DNA of 64,000 bases from Stenomitos frigidus ULC18 (GCF_003003795.1 NZ_PVWK01000124.1:34393-98392), one strand, 5' to 3'; shown: positions 26,499 to 36,400, numbered from the stretch's first letter. Program-made: numbers and translations. The notes: generated from the sequence alone by a model not told the origin.

Positions 26499-28052
26499 AT
26501 GCTGAGTACTCTCATCTGGCTACCCGTTGTTGGTGCCCTTCTCATAGGTTTTTGTCCCGAAAAGCGATCACGGCTGGCAGCTTTGGCGATCGCGAGCCTT
26601 AACCTTCTTTGGACGTTGTTCCTGCTGTCTCGGTTTGATGTCAGCAATGCTGGCTGGCAAATGCAGGAAGCACTTTCCTGGTTGGATTCACTTGGCTTGA
26701 CGTACCGGCTAGGCGTTGATGGGCTGTCGTTACCCTTACTGGCGCTCAATAGCCTGCTGATCTGGATTGTGATTTACGGTAGCAGTCAGCAAATGGTGCG
26801 ATCGCGGTTATTCTACGCGTTGACCTTACTGGTTTGCGGTGGCATCGCAGGAGCGTTTCTAGCGCAGAATTTACTCCTCTTCGTGCTGTTCTACGAAGTC
26901 GAACTGATTCCGCTCTATCTGATGATTGCCATTTGGGGTGGGCCCAAACGCGACTACGCAGCGATGAAGTTTCTCATCTATACAGCGGTTTCAGGCGTCT
27001 TAATTTTGGTAGGCTTCCTTGGTTTGGCTTGGCTAAGCGGTGCATCGAGCTTTGACTATGGCGCCATCAATACCCAGGATTTGCCGCTCAAAGCGCAGCT
27101 CATTCTGCTGACCATTCTGCTGATTGGCTTTGCCATCAAAACGCCGTTGATTCCGCTCCACACCTGGTTGCCCGATGCCTATGTCGAAGCATCGCCGCCT
27201 GTCGCGATTCTGCTGGGTGGGATTCTGGCAAAGTTGGGCACCTATGGTATCGTCCGGTTTTGCTTACAGTTGTTTCCGGATACCTGGTCGATCGTGTCAC
27301 CGGGGTTGGCGATTGTCGGGGTTGCTAGCGTACTGTATGGCTCTCTAACGGCGATTTCTCAAAAAGATATTAAGCGGATGGTGGCGTATAGCTCGATCGG
27401 ACATATGGGCTATGTGCTGGTCGCCTGTGCTGCGGGCACTGAACTGAGCTTGCTGGGAGCCGTCGGTCAGATGGTGAGCCACGGATTGATTCTGGCGATT
27501 CTGTTCTACCTGGTTGGCGTCATTGAAGCGAAAGTGGGTACCCGTGAGTTGGATAAACTCAACGGTCTGCTGAATCCCATTCGCGGTCTGCCGTTGACGA
27601 GTGCCCTGCTGGTGCTAGGCGGTATGGCAAGTGCTGGCATTCCTGGTCTCGTTGGGTTCGTAGCAGAATTTCTGGTCTTCCAGGGCAGCTTTTCAGTCTT
27701 CCCCATACCGACCCTCCTCTGCATTATTGCTAGTGGCTTAACGGCTGTTTACTTTGTGATTCTGCTCAACCGCACCTGTTTCGGCAAATTGGATAACGCT
27801 ACGGCTTACTACCCCAACGTCACCTGGACAGAACAAACACCCGCGCTGGTGCTGGCAGGATTGATCTTTTTCCTGGGAGTGCAACCAACCTGGCTGCTGC
27901 GTTGGAGTGAGCCAACGACAAAGGAACTGGTTGCAGGGTTGACGATCGGTGCTAGTCAGCAAGTGGCGATTCGTGATGGCAGTCAGCTATCAGCGGTCAG
28001 CCATCAGCGGTCAGCCATCAGCGGTCAGCTATCAGTAGTCAGAACTCAGTAG
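26499..28052 (+). CDS. ndhD3: NDH-1MS subunit NdhD3 with a repeat-derived C-terminal tail
   Basis: This NuoM/NdhD-type proton-pumping subunit belongs to the NDH-1MS CO2-uptake complex in the thylakoid membrane. FYEVELIPLYLMI and KTPLIPLHTWLPDAYVEA carry the conserved Glu, Lys and His of the antiporter channel. The ATG at 26499 (MLSTLIWLPVVGALL) fits the family N-terminus; the frame is open 21 codons earlier. The family-like sequence ends near LVAGLTIGASQQ. The last about 25 residues (GSQLSAVSHQRSAISGQLSV) are encoded by a short-period repeat that runs through the stop codon, so the natural C-terminus was probably extended by repeat spread. Confidence 0.92.
   Translation: MLSTLIWLPVVGALLIGFCPEKRSRLAALAIASLNLLWTLFLLSRFDVSNAGWQMQEALSWLDSLGLTYRLGVDGLSLPLLALNSLLIWIVIYGSSQQMVRSRLFYALTLLVCGGIAGAFLAQNLLLFVLFYEVELIPLYLMIAIWGGPKRDYAAMKFLIYTAVSGVLILVGFLGLAWLSGASSFDYGAINTQDLPLKAQLILLTILLIGFAIKTPLIPLHTWLPDAYVEASPPVAILLGGILAKLGTYGIVRFCLQLFPDTWSIVSPGLAIVGVASVLYGSLTAISQKDIKRMVAYSSIGHMGYVLVACAAGTELSLLGAVGQMVSHGLILAILFYLVGVIEAKVGTRELDKLNGLLNPIRGLPLTSALLVLGGMASAGIPGLVGFVAEFLVFQGSFSVFPIPTLLCIIASGLTAVYFVILLNRTCFGKLDNATAYYPNVTWTEQTPALVLAGLIFFLGVQPTWLLRWSEPTTKELVAGLTIGASQQVAIRDGSQLSAVSHQRSAISGQLSVVRTQ
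27981..28050. repeat. Heptamer-type repeat across the ndhD3 stop
   Basis: Units like CAGCGGTCAGCCAT follow each other (14-base period, decaying to CAGTAGTC). Similar CAG/GTC-type repeat patches occur at 51727-51778, 52839-52877 and about 11906-11960. The following segment to 28128 includes a GGAGACGCTCCGCGAAC word and CCCTACTCCCC pyrimidine repeats, and no gene. Confidence 0.75.
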
Positions 28053-28128
28053 TCAAAACTCAAAATATCTCCTACGGAGACGCTCCGCGAACAAAACTCA
28101 AAACTTTCTCCCCTACTCCCCACTCCCT

Positions 28129-29421
28129 ATGCTCACTGCAACCCTTACCAAACCTCTCCTGCCTCCGTCGCAGCATGAATTTGCCGATGTGATCCACCGT
28201 CTGGAAGCGGGTGGCGCGATGCTGCCGGATACGCCAGAAAACCTGATGCAAATTATTGGGCTGTACAAAGCCTATGCGGTGCCGATGGATTTCTACTGGC
28301 GCGACTTACTTTATATTGCGGAGCGTGAGTTTCTGAATCCTCTACCGTTTTTCAAGTATTTCTTACCAAAGGAGTATTTAGAATTACACAACCACTACGC
28401 TGGCGATGATGCCGATCTGCGCATTTGGCGGGGACAGGCAACGGCGCATCCCGAACTGCTGGCGTTTATGGAGAAGGGAGAAACCTTCAAAATGCCGAGG
28501 CTGTTCCATCACCTTTGGCACGATCGCATCAACATGGAGTTTGCTGAAGAATGTATGCGAGCGATGCTGTGGCACCGGGGCATGGGTGGTCAGTTCGACC
28601 CGTATTTAGATAGTGAGGAGTACAAGGCGAATGCCGATCGCGCGATTAAGGCGTACTTCAAAGACAATCCAGCCATGTTAGGCATGTACAAGCTGTTTCC
28701 TGATTTATTTTTGGAACAGTGTCGGCAAATGTCGTACTACTCCAACCTGGGGCTTTTCTGGGAGATCATGGCGCCCGTGTTCTTTGAAATGTCTGATTTG
28801 TACGATGAAGGTAAGATTGCCAGCGTTCCCGACGCGATGAACTTTCTGGTGAACGGCATTTTTGCGATCGCGGGACGTCCGATCTACCACCACGTTTATA
28901 TTCGGGGTGAGTGCTACGAAATCATCCCGAAATCCAAAGGTTTCATGTGGCTCTACGAAGCGGCGTTGCCCTATGTGGAAGCCGTGTTTTATCGTACGTC
29001 ACCGTTTCGGGGAACCAAGTCTTACAACGCGCAAGCAAAGCAGGTGCCCGAAGACCAGAAGGACTTTCACTTTGGTATTCTCTACGCAGATGTCTTTCCA
29101 GTCGGGACGGCAGGCATCCCACCCACGCTGTTGATGCAGGATATGCTGCATTTCCTACCACCTTACCTGGTGGACTATTACAGCCAGCACTGCCGTGGTG
29201 AAGGCGATATGTTGATCCAATTGGGCATTAGCTTTCAGCGATCGATGTATTGCGTCACCTCCGCAGTCATCCAGGCACTGCGAACAGCGCTTCTGTATCC
29301 CCTTGACGATCCCAACCCAAAGCACCTCAAAGCCAACCGAGCGTTCTTTGAAGCCCAGCTCGATCGCTTCAAGCGACCAGAAGCGAGGCTGCGCAACGTT
29401 CAGCATCAGGAATACAGGTAG
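28129..29421 (+). CDS. cupA: CO2 hydration protein CupA (ChpY)
   Basis: This 430-residue protein is the CO2-to-bicarbonate converting subunit that sits on NdhF3/NdhD3 in NDH-1MS on the cytosolic face of the thylakoid. It lacks transmembrane segments. The stretch FHHLWHDRINMEFAE (126-140) holds His128 and Arg133, which I equate with the zinc-binding His and Arg reported for CupA; that mapping is from memory. The ATG at 28129 starts MLTATLTKPLLPPSQHEFAD, matching the family. It is third in the ndhF3-ndhD3-cupA-cupS operon. CupB, the constitutive paralogue, is less likely because CupS and the F3/D3 pair accompany it. Confidence 0.94.
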   Translation: MLTATLTKPLLPPSQHEFADVIHRLEAGGAMLPDTPENLMQIIGLYKAYAVPMDFYWRDLLYIAEREFLNPLPFFKYFLPKEYLELHNHYAGDDADLRIWRGQATAHPELLAFMEKGETFKMPRLFHHLWHDRINMEFAEECMRAMLWHRGMGGQFDPYLDSEEYKANADRAIKAYFKDNPAMLGMYKLFPDLFLEQCRQMSYYSNLGLFWEIMAPVFFEMSDLYDEGKIASVPDAMNFLVNGIFAIAGRPIYHHVYIRGECYEIIPKSKGFMWLYEAALPYVEAVFYRTSPFRGTKSYNAQAKQVPEDQKDFHFGILYADVFPVGTAGIPPTLLMQDMLHFLPPYLVDYYSQHCRGEGDMLIQLGISFQRSMYCVTSAVIQALRTALLYPLDDPNPKHLKANRAFFEAQLDRFKRPEARLRNVQHQEYR

Positions 29422-29534
29422 AAGTTTTGAGTTTTAAGCTGATTTAGCGGTCAGCTTTCTTCTAAAAACTGACCAATTTAGCCTTTAGCCTTTCCCAATC
29501 CTTACTCCCCATTCCCCCAAAGAGGGTTTAAAAA

Positions 29535-29936
29535 ATGGCAGACATTGTTGACATTGCAGTTGGAGCAGGTTCGTTTAAGACGCTCGTCACGGCAGTGCAG
29601 GCGGCTGGTTTAGTCGATGTGTTACGCAGCCCTGGTCCCTTCACGGTGTTTGCGCCGAATGACGATGCCTTTGCCAAGTTGCCCCCTGGGACAGTGCAAA
29701 CCCTTGTGCAGAACATTCCTCAGCTCTCCCGCATTCTGACGTATCATGTGGTGCCTGGGAAACTAACGCAGGCTGATCTCAAAGCGGTGAATTCGCTCAC
29801 ATCAGTTGAAGGTTCACCGATTCGTATTGATACAACTGATGGCTTTGAGGTCAAAAATGCCACGGTGGTTGCCGCTGATATTGAAGCTGATAACGGCATT
29901 ATTCATGTCATTGATACGGTGATCTTGATGGGGTGA
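29535..29936 (+). CDS. cupS: Fasciclin-domain protein CupS
   Basis: The 133-residue protein is a single fasciclin (FAS1) domain: [34 protein letters not shown] and [11 protein letters not shown] are the usual motifs. In Synechocystis the fourth gene of this operon encodes CupS, a small subunit of NDH-1MS. No signal peptide is visible, which suits a cytosolic complex subunit rather than a secreted fasciclin. AGAGGG lies upstream of the ATG. The 113-base gap to cupA has pyrimidine-rich filler only. Confidence 0.9.
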   Translation: MADIVDIAVGAGSFKTLVTAVQAAGLVDVLRSPGPFTVFAPNDDAFAKLPPGTVQTLVQNIPQLSRILTYHVVPGKLTQADLKAVNSLTSVEGSPIRIDTTDGFEVKNATVVAADIEADNGIIHVIDTVILMG

Positions 29937-30458
29937 AGCGGAGCATAAGTAGGTCTGTTCCAAACAATTGTTGAGACGCTCCGACTGCGTTACTATCTGC
30001 TGAGCAAAGTGTACTCCGTTGAACTGAGCAGCATCACCTCATCGTTGCAACTGCTCAGTGAATCTTTTTTAGTCAGCCTCAGTGTTCTGCCCTGGGGTTG
30101 TCTTTTTGCAATTTAAAATCTCGGCGTTCGATCGGAAGAGTTCTTCCGTTTTGCTGATGGTGAACCTTGCTATTCACTTTTATCTTTGCAGTTACAGCAG
30201 GTTCGTCTATGATTATTGAACTTTTGCAGCAGAGTACGGGAATTATTGTTAACATGCTGCTGCTAGGGGTGCGTAGAAATCGGTAGACACCTGGCAGAAA
30301 TAGCAAACAGTCAGACTATTCACGTTTCATGTCTCTAAAGTGCCCTTCGCAAAAAGTGCTCTTCGCAAAACTGGCTAGTTCACTGTTGATCTAATTTGCT
30401 GTTGAAACAGTGCCACCGTTTCAGCAGGCTTTATCGTTGTGTGGGGTAGAAGAAAGAA

Positions 30459-31865
30459 GTGAGCGGTTCAAATCAGCGTCCTCTGCATCCAACGAGGAAA
30501 CCAAGGGCAGTGTTGAGAAAGGTGCCGAAGCAACGAGGGGGGCAACGCTGGCTTTGGTTAATGAGTGGGCTAGCAGGAGTTGCGTTGCTGTCAGCGACAG
30601 CGGGCGCACTGCTTGCTATGTCGTTTGCGAGCACGCCCTTAATGCAGCGTGAGTTAAGTCCAGAACAGGCATCGGTTTTTTCTAAAGGCGATCGCATCTC
30701 CAAGAACAACAGCTTGCAGTTACCTGAGTTGACTCGTCCAGTCAATATTTTAGTACTGGGTCTCAAAGTGCTGACGACCGATGTCCAAAATCCGCCAGCT
30801 AACCTCAAGAAATTGCGCTATCAGGCACTGGTCAACTCGTTTGATGGTCTGACCGATACCATGCTGCTCCTGCGATTTAACCCCGAAGCCAAAAAGCTGG
30901 TGGCGCTTTCCATTCCTAGAGATACCCGTACACAGGTTCCAGGTTATGGGATCACCAAGATTAATGAAGCGAATGTGGATGGTGGCCCAGCGCTAAGTGC
31001 TAAAGCAACGAGTGGACTGCTAGGCGGTGTTGGGGTCGATCGCTATGTCTCCATCAACGTCCAGGGTGTACAGGCACTGGTTGATGCACTTGGCGGTGTG
31101 ACGGTCTTTGTGCCAAAAGACATGAAGTATGTGGATGAAAGCCAGCATCTCTATGTCAACCTTAAAGCCGGACAACAGCATCTGAATGGCGATCAAGTAC
31201 TCCAGCTACTTCGTTTTCGCCACGACGAGTACGGCGATATTGGTCGCATTCAGCGGCAGCAGATGTTGATGCGTGCGCTGATGGAACAGGCACTGAACCC
31301 AGCCACGTTGGCACGGTTGCCCCAAATCCTCTCGGTGGTTCAATCCCACATCGATACCAATTTGAGCGTCGAAGAACTGGTTGCCCTGGTTGGCTTCGCT
31401 GCCAAGACAAACCGCTCTCAGGTTCAAATGCTGATGGTGCCAGGAAGCTTTAGCCAACCCCATGAATACAACGGTATTAGCTATTGGCTGCCTAGCGCTC
31501 GGCGTATTCAAACGATGATGGCGCAGCACTTTAACTTTGGAACGGTGTCAGAAGGAGAGGCTCTTGCCAATTCAGTTCGAGTCGTCATTCAAGACAGTAC
31601 GCGCCAGATTAATGCGGCTCAGGCTGTAGCGAATAGGCTCAAGCAGAGTGGTTACGGCAACGTGAGCGTTTCAGCACCGAATCGGGAACCGCTCAATGTG
31701 ACCCGGATCGTAGCGCAGCAAGGAGACTTGAAAAGTGCTGAAGCCGTACGTCAATCACTCGGCTTTGGCGAAGTACGTATTGAAAGCACTGGCGATCTTG
31801 ATTCCGACATTACGATTCAAGTCGGTCAAGATTGGGGGCAAAGCAAAAAGCAGTCAACCAACTAA
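30459..31865 (+). CDS. LytR-CpsA-Psr (LCP) family glycopolymer transferase
   Basis: The 468-residue protein has a short basic cytosolic N-terminus, one membrane anchor (about 30-55), an LCP catalytic domain and a C-terminal LytR_C domain (about 375-460). LCP motifs are FDGLTDTMLLLRF, LSIPRDTRTQVPG with the conserved Arg and Asp, and LRFRHDEYGDIGRIQRQQ. LCP enzymes attach undecaprenyl-linked polymers to cell-wall peptidoglycan; in cyanobacteria the polymer is not defined. The start is a GTG at 30459 (GTGAGCGGTTCAAATC), since the hydrophobic anchor follows at the right distance. About 520 bases upstream (29937-30458) hold no supported gene; a patch near 30268 resembles a tRNA-Leu D-arm but no tRNA folds. 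Confidence 0.9.
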   Translation: MSGSNQRPLHPTRKPRAVLRKVPKQRGGQRWLWLMSGLAGVALLSATAGALLAMSFASTPLMQRELSPEQASVFSKGDRISKNNSLQLPELTRPVNILVLGLKVLTTDVQNPPANLKKLRYQALVNSFDGLTDTMLLLRFNPEAKKLVALSIPRDTRTQVPGYGITKINEANVDGGPALSAKATSGLLGGVGVDRYVSINVQGVQALVDALGGVTVFVPKDMKYVDESQHLYVNLKAGQQHLNGDQVLQLLRFRHDEYGDIGRIQRQQMLMRALMEQALNPATLARLPQILSVVQSHIDTNLSVEELVALVGFAAKTNRSQVQMLMVPGSFSQPHEYNGISYWLPSARRIQTMMAQHFNFGTVSEGEALANSVRVVIQDSTRQINAAQAVANRLKQSGYGNVSVSAPNREPLNVTRIVAQQGDLKSAEAVRQSLGFGEVRIESTGDLDSDITIQVGQDWGQSKKQSTN

Positions 31866-31881
31866 CGCGAGGCTGACTCTG

Positions 31882-31933
31882 CTTTTGCGTAGAGAGTGGT
31901 TCAGAGGATGATGAACCACTCTCTACGCAAAAG
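31882..31933. terminator. Bidirectional terminator between the LCP gene and ndhJ
   Basis: Two 22-base arms (31882-31903 and 31912-31933), beginning CTTTTGCGTAGAGAG, are perfectly complementary around an 8-base loop. A/T ends on both sides let it serve both convergent genes. Confidence 0.9.
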
Positions 31934-31940
31934 AGCGCAA

Positions 31941-32489
31941 TTAATATGCATCCTGCAATTCATAGAAATCGGGTGACACGTAATCTTTGCGAAGCGGCCA
32001 ACCCACCCAATCTTCAGGCATTAAAATGCGCTTCAGGTTGGGGTGTCCTTCGTAAATAATGCCGTACATGTCGTAAGATTCGCGCTCTTGCCAGTCTGCT
32101 GTTTTCCAAATCCAGTAGACTGACTGCACGTGAGGGTTTTCACGCGGCAAGAACACCTTGATGCGAACTTCAGCCGGACGATCGGCATTATCACCCAGCT
32201 TAATCAGGTGGTAAAAGCTGACAAGCTGGTCGCCAGGACCCGCATCATAAGCACCCTGACATTGCAAATAGTTGAACCCATACGCATAAAGGGCTGTTGC
32301 AAACGGCACCAGAAACTCTGGTGCAACCTTCAATATTTCTACCCCAGAGGCATCCGGCCCTAAGGACTCGTGCTCAAAGCCGTTCTGCGTTAGCCATTTG
32401 GAAATTGTACCCACTTCCTCAATAGGTGCAGCCTCAACAGGCGTGATTTCAGCTGGTTCTTTAGTCGATTTTGACTCTTCTTCAGGCAC
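31941..32489 (-). CDS. ndhJ: NAD(P)H-quinone oxidoreductase subunit J
   Basis: This 182-residue protein is the NuoC-like 30-kDa hydrophilic-arm subunit of NDH-1. The core runs from about residue 75 ([22 protein letters not shown]) and ends with the family signature [36 protein letters not shown]. The N-terminal 40 residues are acidic and less conserved. The start overlaps the ndhK stop by eight bases, giving translational coupling in the ndhC-ndhK-ndhJ operon. Confidence 0.96.
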   Translation of the reverse strand: MPEEESKSTKEPAEITPVEAAPIEEVGTISKWLTQNGFEHESLGPDASGVEILKVAPEFLVPFATALYAYGFNYLQCQGAYDAGPGDQLVSFYHLIKLGDNADRPAEVRIKVFLPRENPHVQSVYWIWKTADWQERESYDMYGIIYEGHPNLKRILMPEDWVGWPLRKDYVSPDFYELQDAY

Positions 32490-33222
32490 GATCGAGACCC
32501 TCCTTTTCGGCTGCCTTGAGTGCTGGTGGAACCGGTAACCCCATGGCTTCCTGTAGTTCCTTGGGTGGAGCCTCCCGCGTCGCGGACTGAAGATATTGAC
32601 CGGTCAGGATAGGTTCCACAGCTTTCATTGTATGAGTGGTGCTGTAGTAGCGATGAATCTGCCGTAAGTCGCCGCGCTCTTGAATCGACTCGTTGGAAAT
32701 TTTCTTCCGTAGTTTGATGATGGCATCAATGATGGCCTCTGGTCGTGGTGGGCAACCCGGCAAGTACACATCGACTGGAATGAGCTTATCGACCCCACGC
32801 ACGGCGGTCGGTGAATCGACGCTAAACATGCCGCCCGTGATGGTACAGGCTCCCATCGCAATCACGTACTTAGGGTCGGGCATTTGCTCATAAAGCCTTA
32901 CGAGTGCCGGAGCCATCTTCATCGTGACGGTTCCAGCGGTAATGATCAAATCGGCTTGTCGAGGGCTCGATCGCGGCACCAGCCCAAACCGATCAAAGTC
33001 AAAGCGCGAACCAATCAGCGCTGCAAACTCAATAAAGCAGCAGGCAGTTCCATAAAGCATGGGCCACAGACTCGATAGCCGCGCCCAGTTGTAAAGATCA
33101 TCAACCGTGGTCAGAACGACATTCTCAGACAGATCGTGAGTCACTTGTGGTCGCTGAATCGGGTTAAGGATCAGCTCAGACTGACTAGCAGCACCTTTCA
33201 CCGTCTCTGAATTCATGACCAT
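32482..33222 (-). CDS. ndhK: NAD(P)H-quinone oxidoreductase subunit K
   Basis: This NuoB-like subunit holds the N2 4Fe-4S cluster of NDH-1. The cluster cysteines are in [10 protein letters not shown] (two Cys), MGACTITGG and PGCPPRPE. Two ATGs compete: 33216, which overlaps the ndhC stop as ATGA, and 33222, which has AGGAG seven bases upstream. I choose 33222 (246 residues) on spacing; an ATG at 33243 is open but lies deeper inside ndhC. It is the middle gene of ndhC-ndhK-ndhJ. Confidence 0.95.
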   Translation of the reverse strand: MVMNSETVKGAASQSELILNPIQRPQVTHDLSENVVLTTVDDLYNWARLSSLWPMLYGTACCFIEFAALIGSRFDFDRFGLVPRSSPRQADLIITAGTVTMKMAPALVRLYEQMPDPKYVIAMGACTITGGMFSVDSPTAVRGVDKLIPVDVYLPGCPPRPEAIIDAIIKLRKKISNESIQERGDLRQIHRYYSTTHTMKAVEPILTGQYLQSATREAPPKELQEAMGLPVPPALKAAEKEGLDRA

Positions 33223-33581
33223 TCCAGTGCTCCTTTGCGCCAAGCGTAAACAAGACCAATGATGAGAATGCCAACAAAAATTAACGCTTCGATAAACGCT
33301 AGTAAACCTAGCTGGTTAAACGCGACTGCCCAGGGATAGAGGAACACGGTTTCCACATCAAAAATGACATAAACCAGCGCAAACATGTAGTAGCGAATAT
33401 TGAACTGAATCCATGCACCCCCGATCGGCTCCATGCCAGATTCATACGTTGTACGGCGCTCTGGACCCCGGCGACTGGGGCGAACAAGCTTGGATGCAGT
33501 TAAGGCCAGAAGTGGAACCAAACTGCACACGAGCAAAAAGCCAAGCAGGTACTCATAACCACTGAGGACAAACACAATCAC
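33213..33581 (-). CDS. ndhC: NAD(P)H-quinone oxidoreductase subunit 3
   Basis: The 122-residue protein is the NuoA-like three-helix membrane subunit of NDH-1. Helices are at about 8-28, 62-82 and 92-112. The conserved loop [16 protein letters not shown] between helices 1 and 2 is intact. First gene of ndhC-ndhK-ndhJ. Upstream 33582-33953 has no gene; it contains a purine-rich repeat patch (about 33700-33760) and a pyrimidine-rich patch (about 33770-33850). Confidence 0.96.
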   Translation of the reverse strand: MIVFVLSGYEYLLGFLLVCSLVPLLALTASKLVRPSRRGPERRTTYESGMEPIGGAWIQFNIRYYMFALVYVIFDVETVFLYPWAVAFNQLGLLAFIEALIFVGILIIGLVYAWRKGALEWS

Positions 33582-33953
33582 TACCCCTCAGGCTGTGTGG
33601 ATGACAAAACTAACGTTTGCGTTACTTGCCTTCATATTATAGGGTCGGCGCTGCACAAGATGTATCGAAAAGCCCCGCTGGAGTCTATAGAAAAGGAAGG
33701 ATAAGGCGATAAGAAAAAAGGATAAAAGGTTTGAGTGGGAAGTGAGGAGTGAGGAATGCGCTTTGTACTAAGCCTTCCTCTCCTCTGTCTCTGCCTCCCC
33801 TACTCCTCCTGCCCTCTGTTTTCTGCCTTTAGCCTTTTATACCCTGCCTTCTTCTAAAGTGATTCCCAGTCATGTCATAATCGTTTACAGAGATCTCAGA
33901 ATTCTGTCGTCTCTACTCCTTAGATCGCAGCCTTAACTTTTGGCGCTAAAGCA

Positions 33954-34289
33954 ATGAGCACAGATGCTGCTGAACCAACAGTTCTAGACCGTTACGAATG
34001 TCAGACCTGTGGTTACATTTATGAGCCACTAAAGGGTGACGATCGTCGTCAGATCCCAGAGGCAACCCCCTTTGAGGCAGTTCCCGCCGACTGGCGCTGT
34101 CCCGTTTGTGGAGCGGCAAAAGCACGCTTCTCAAATATTGGCGAGGTTGGCTCACCGTCTGGCTTCAAAGAGAACCTGGGCTACGGCTTTGGCGTTAACA
34201 CATTGACACCCGGTCAAAAGAATATTCTCATTTTTGGAGCCCTGGCACTGGGGTTCCTATTTTTTATCAGCCTTTATGGATTGCAGTGA
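33954..34289 (+). CDS. rubA: Membrane-anchored rubredoxin
   Basis: The 111-residue protein is a one-iron rubredoxin with a C-terminal membrane anchor. Iron ligands are Cys16 and Cys19 (CQTCGYIYEP) and Cys49 and Cys52 (CPVCGAAK). The helix at about 90-108 (ILIFGALALGFLFFISLY) tethers it to the thylakoid. RubA is needed for photosystem assembly in studied cyanobacteria. It is the first gene of the conserved rubA-ycf48-psbE-psbF-psbL-psbJ arrangement, 119 bases before ycf48. Confidence 0.95.
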   Translation: MSTDAAEPTVLDRYECQTCGYIYEPLKGDDRRQIPEATPFEAVPADWRCPVCGAAKARFSNIGEVGSPSGFKENLGYGFGVNTLTPGQKNILIFGALALGFLFFISLYGLQ

Positions 34290-34408
34290 GGCCAGCATGC
34301 TCCGGGTCTAACCTGTAGAGCTGGACCTTAGTGCTGCCGATTCTGGATGGCAGCTTAGACATCATTAACAGACAACTTCCGAGTAGATTGAGTAGAGATT
34401 TGAGCGCA

Positions 34409-35428
34409 ATGCATTTAGTCACAACATTTTTGAAGCGATCGATTTTCAAGCAGGCGATCGTGCTGTTTGCGATCGCGCTTTTGTGCTCAAGCTGTGGCGG
34501 CTATCTTCCGTCTATTAGTGGCACTCCCTGGCAACCCGTTTCTGTACCCACAGAGGGAAACTTATTAGACCTAAGCTTTATTGATACCCAGCATGGTTGG
34601 CTGACCGGTACGAGCTCGACGCTGCTGGAAACCACAGATGGCGGTAATACGTGGGAACCGCGAAACCTGGAACTGGATCAGACCTATCGTTTCAACTCAG
34701 TGAGCTTTTCAGGTGAGGAAGGTTGGATTGCTGGTCAACCATCTCTCCTGCTGCACACAACTGACGGTGGCAAGGCGTGGTCTAGAGTGCCCCTAAGCGC
34801 AAAGCTTCCTGGCTCTCCTAATACCGTGCTTGCCCTCGGCCCCAAGTCGGCTGAAATGACTACCGACATTGGAGCCATTTACCGCACGACCGATGGTGGC
34901 AAAAATTGGAAGGCTATGGTGGAAGCCGCGGTTGGCGTGATTCGCAACATCGCTCGTGCCCCCGATGGTCGGTATGTTGCTGTTTCGTCGCGTGGAAATT
35001 TCTACTCCATTTGGGAACCCGGTCAAGCCGTTTGGGACGCCCACAACCGTAACAGTTCTCGACGACTGCAAAGCATGGGGTTTGCGCCCGATGGACGACT
35101 GTGGATGATTGCGCGTGGTGGGCAAATCCAATTCCAGGATCTCACGGCTCCAGACGCGTGGGAAAAATCGGTGAGCCCAGAGTTTACTACCAGCTGGGGC
35201 TTGCTCGATTTGGCTTACCGCACTCCAGAGGAAGTTTGGGTTTCTGGAGGCAGCGGCAACCTTTTACGCAGTGTTGATGGTGGCGCCACCTGGGAAAAAG
35301 ATCGATCGGTCGAGAATGTTCCTTCCAACCTCTACAAGATCTTGTTCCTTAGCCCAGAGCAAGGCTTTATTATTGGTCAAAAAGGGACATTACTCAAATA
35401 CAGTGCTGAAGCGTCGGCTGCAGCTTAA
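34409..35428 (+). CDS. ycf48: Photosystem II assembly factor Ycf48 (HCF136-like)
   Basis: The 339-residue lipoprotein assists D1 insertion and early PSII assembly on the lumenal side. The ATG at 34409 gives a proper signal segment (FLKRSIFKQAIVLFAIALL) ending in a lipobox-like CSSC, where Cys would be lipidated; the frame is open 26 codons upstream without that logic. The mature part is a seven-bladed beta-propeller made of repeats such as LLETTDGGNTWEPR, LLHTTDGGKAWSRV and IYRTTDGGKNWKAM, and later LLRSVDGGATWEK. It sits between rubA and psbE. Confidence 0.94.
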   Translation: MHLVTTFLKRSIFKQAIVLFAIALLCSSCGGYLPSISGTPWQPVSVPTEGNLLDLSFIDTQHGWLTGTSSTLLETTDGGNTWEPRNLELDQTYRFNSVSFSGEEGWIAGQPSLLLHTTDGGKAWSRVPLSAKLPGSPNTVLALGPKSAEMTTDIGAIYRTTDGGKNWKAMVEAAVGVIRNIARAPDGRYVAVSSRGNFYSIWEPGQAVWDAHNRNSSRRLQSMGFAPDGRLWMIARGGQIQFQDLTAPDAWEKSVSPEFTTSWGLLDLAYRTPEEVWVSGGSGNLLRSVDGGATWEKDRSVENVPSNLYKILFLSPEQGFIIGQKGTLLKYSAEASAAA

Positions 35429-35603
35429 TGGCTGCTAAAGGTCGTGCGGTAGAGGTTTGATTAACGCGTTTAGCCTCTGATCGTTCGTCCCAGAAGTGCC
35501 ACTTTCACAGGACTTTAAAAAGTTGCTTGTGGCTGGTTCATTGGTTTCGTATGATGAACATAAGTAAGCGTTTAGTTTAATTGTTGTCAGTGGAGGAATT
35601 CGA

Positions 35604-35852
35604 ATGGCTGGTACTACTGGAGAGCGCCCTTTTGGGGACATTATTACAAGTATTCGTTATTGGGTCATTCACAGCATTACAATCCCTGCATTGTTTATTG
35701 CGGGATGGTTGTTTGTGCAAACGGGCTTAGCTTACGATGCGTTTGGTACGCCTCGCCCTAACGAGTACTATCCAACCCAAGTGCAATCGGCACCCATCAT
35801 TAAAGATCGCTTTGATGCCAAACAAGAAATTGAAGAGTTTCTCGCCAAGTAG
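35604..35852 (+). CDS. psbE: Cytochrome b559 alpha subunit
   Basis: The 82-residue PSII protein carries the heme-ligating His23 ([18 protein letters not shown]) in its single membrane helix. GGAGG stands 7 bases before the ATG (GTGGAGGAATTCG). The lumenal tail ([23 protein letters not shown]) matches the family. First of the psbE-psbF-psbL-psbJ operon. Confidence 0.98.
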   Translation: MAGTTGERPFGDIITSIRYWVIHSITIPALFIAGWLFVQTGLAYDAFGTPRPNEYYPTQVQSAPIIKDRFDAKQEIEEFLAK

Positions 35853-35872
35853 TTTAAGGATTACCCAACGTT

Positions 35873-36007
35873 ATGACTAGTAGAACACCCAACGAGCCGG
35901 TTACATATCCCATTTTTACGGTGAGATGGCTAGCGGTTCACACCCTGGCTGTACCATCTGTTTTCTTTTTAGGCGCGATCGCCGCAATGCAGTTTATCCA
36001 ACGATAG
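35873..36007 (+). CDS. psbF: Cytochrome b559 beta subunit
   Basis: A 44-residue protein ([20 protein letters not shown]..) with heme ligand His23 in the helix [18 protein letters not shown]. With PsbE it forms cytochrome b559 of Photosystem II. It starts 20 bases after psbE. Confidence 0.98.
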   Translation: MTSRTPNEPVTYPIFTVRWLAVHTLAVPSVFFLGAIAAMQFIQR

Positions 36008-36016
36008 GTGACACCC

Positions 36017-36139
36017 ATGGCAGTCAGAAGTTCAAACCCAAACAAGCAACCAGTTGAGCTGAACCGTACCTCTCTTTATTTGGGTTTGTTGTTGGTTTTT
36101 GTCCTTGGCATCCTTTTCTCCAGCTATTTCTTTAACTAG
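36017..36139 (+). CDS. psbL: Photosystem II protein PsbL
   Basis: A 40-residue single-helix PSII subunit ([20 protein letters not shown]..) that lies at the dimer interface near the QA site. It starts nine bases after the psbF stop. Confidence 0.98.
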   Translation: MAVRSSNPNKQPVELNRTSLYLGLLLVFVLGILFSSYFFN

Positions 36140-36214
36140 CAGTTTTGATACTGAGTTGATTATGGCAGTTCTATCAGCTGAGCTTTGCGTTTCGTTTTTT
36201 AAGAGGTAATTATC

Positions 36215-36334
36215 GTGTCTAGTTCTGGAAGAATTCCGTTGTGGATTGTGGCAACCGTCGCAGGCACAGGCATACTAGTTGTTCTGGGTCTTTTCTTTTA
36301 CGGCGCTTATGCGGGTCTTGGCTCATCAATCTAA
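36215..36334 (+). CDS. psbJ: Photosystem II protein PsbJ (GTG start)
   Basis: A 39-residue single-helix PSII subunit ([26 protein letters not shown]). The start is GTG at 36215, with AGAGG at 36202-36206, eight bases upstream. No ATG lies in frame before the conserved GRIPLW motif. Last gene of the psbEFLJ operon; a strong hairpin follows. Confidence 0.96.
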   Translation: MSSSGRIPLWIVATVAGTGILVVLGLFFYGAYAGLGSSI

Positions 36335-36400
36335 ATTTCGAGCCAATTTTATTGGGCTTCTGAAACTGGTCTGACAGACCTTTCAAGAGTAGCCTCATTG

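Noticed and set aside
30268..30290. tRNA-Leu-like D-arm (AAATCGGTAGACAC)
   Set aside because: No matching acceptor, anticodon or T arm follows, so no tRNA can be folded.
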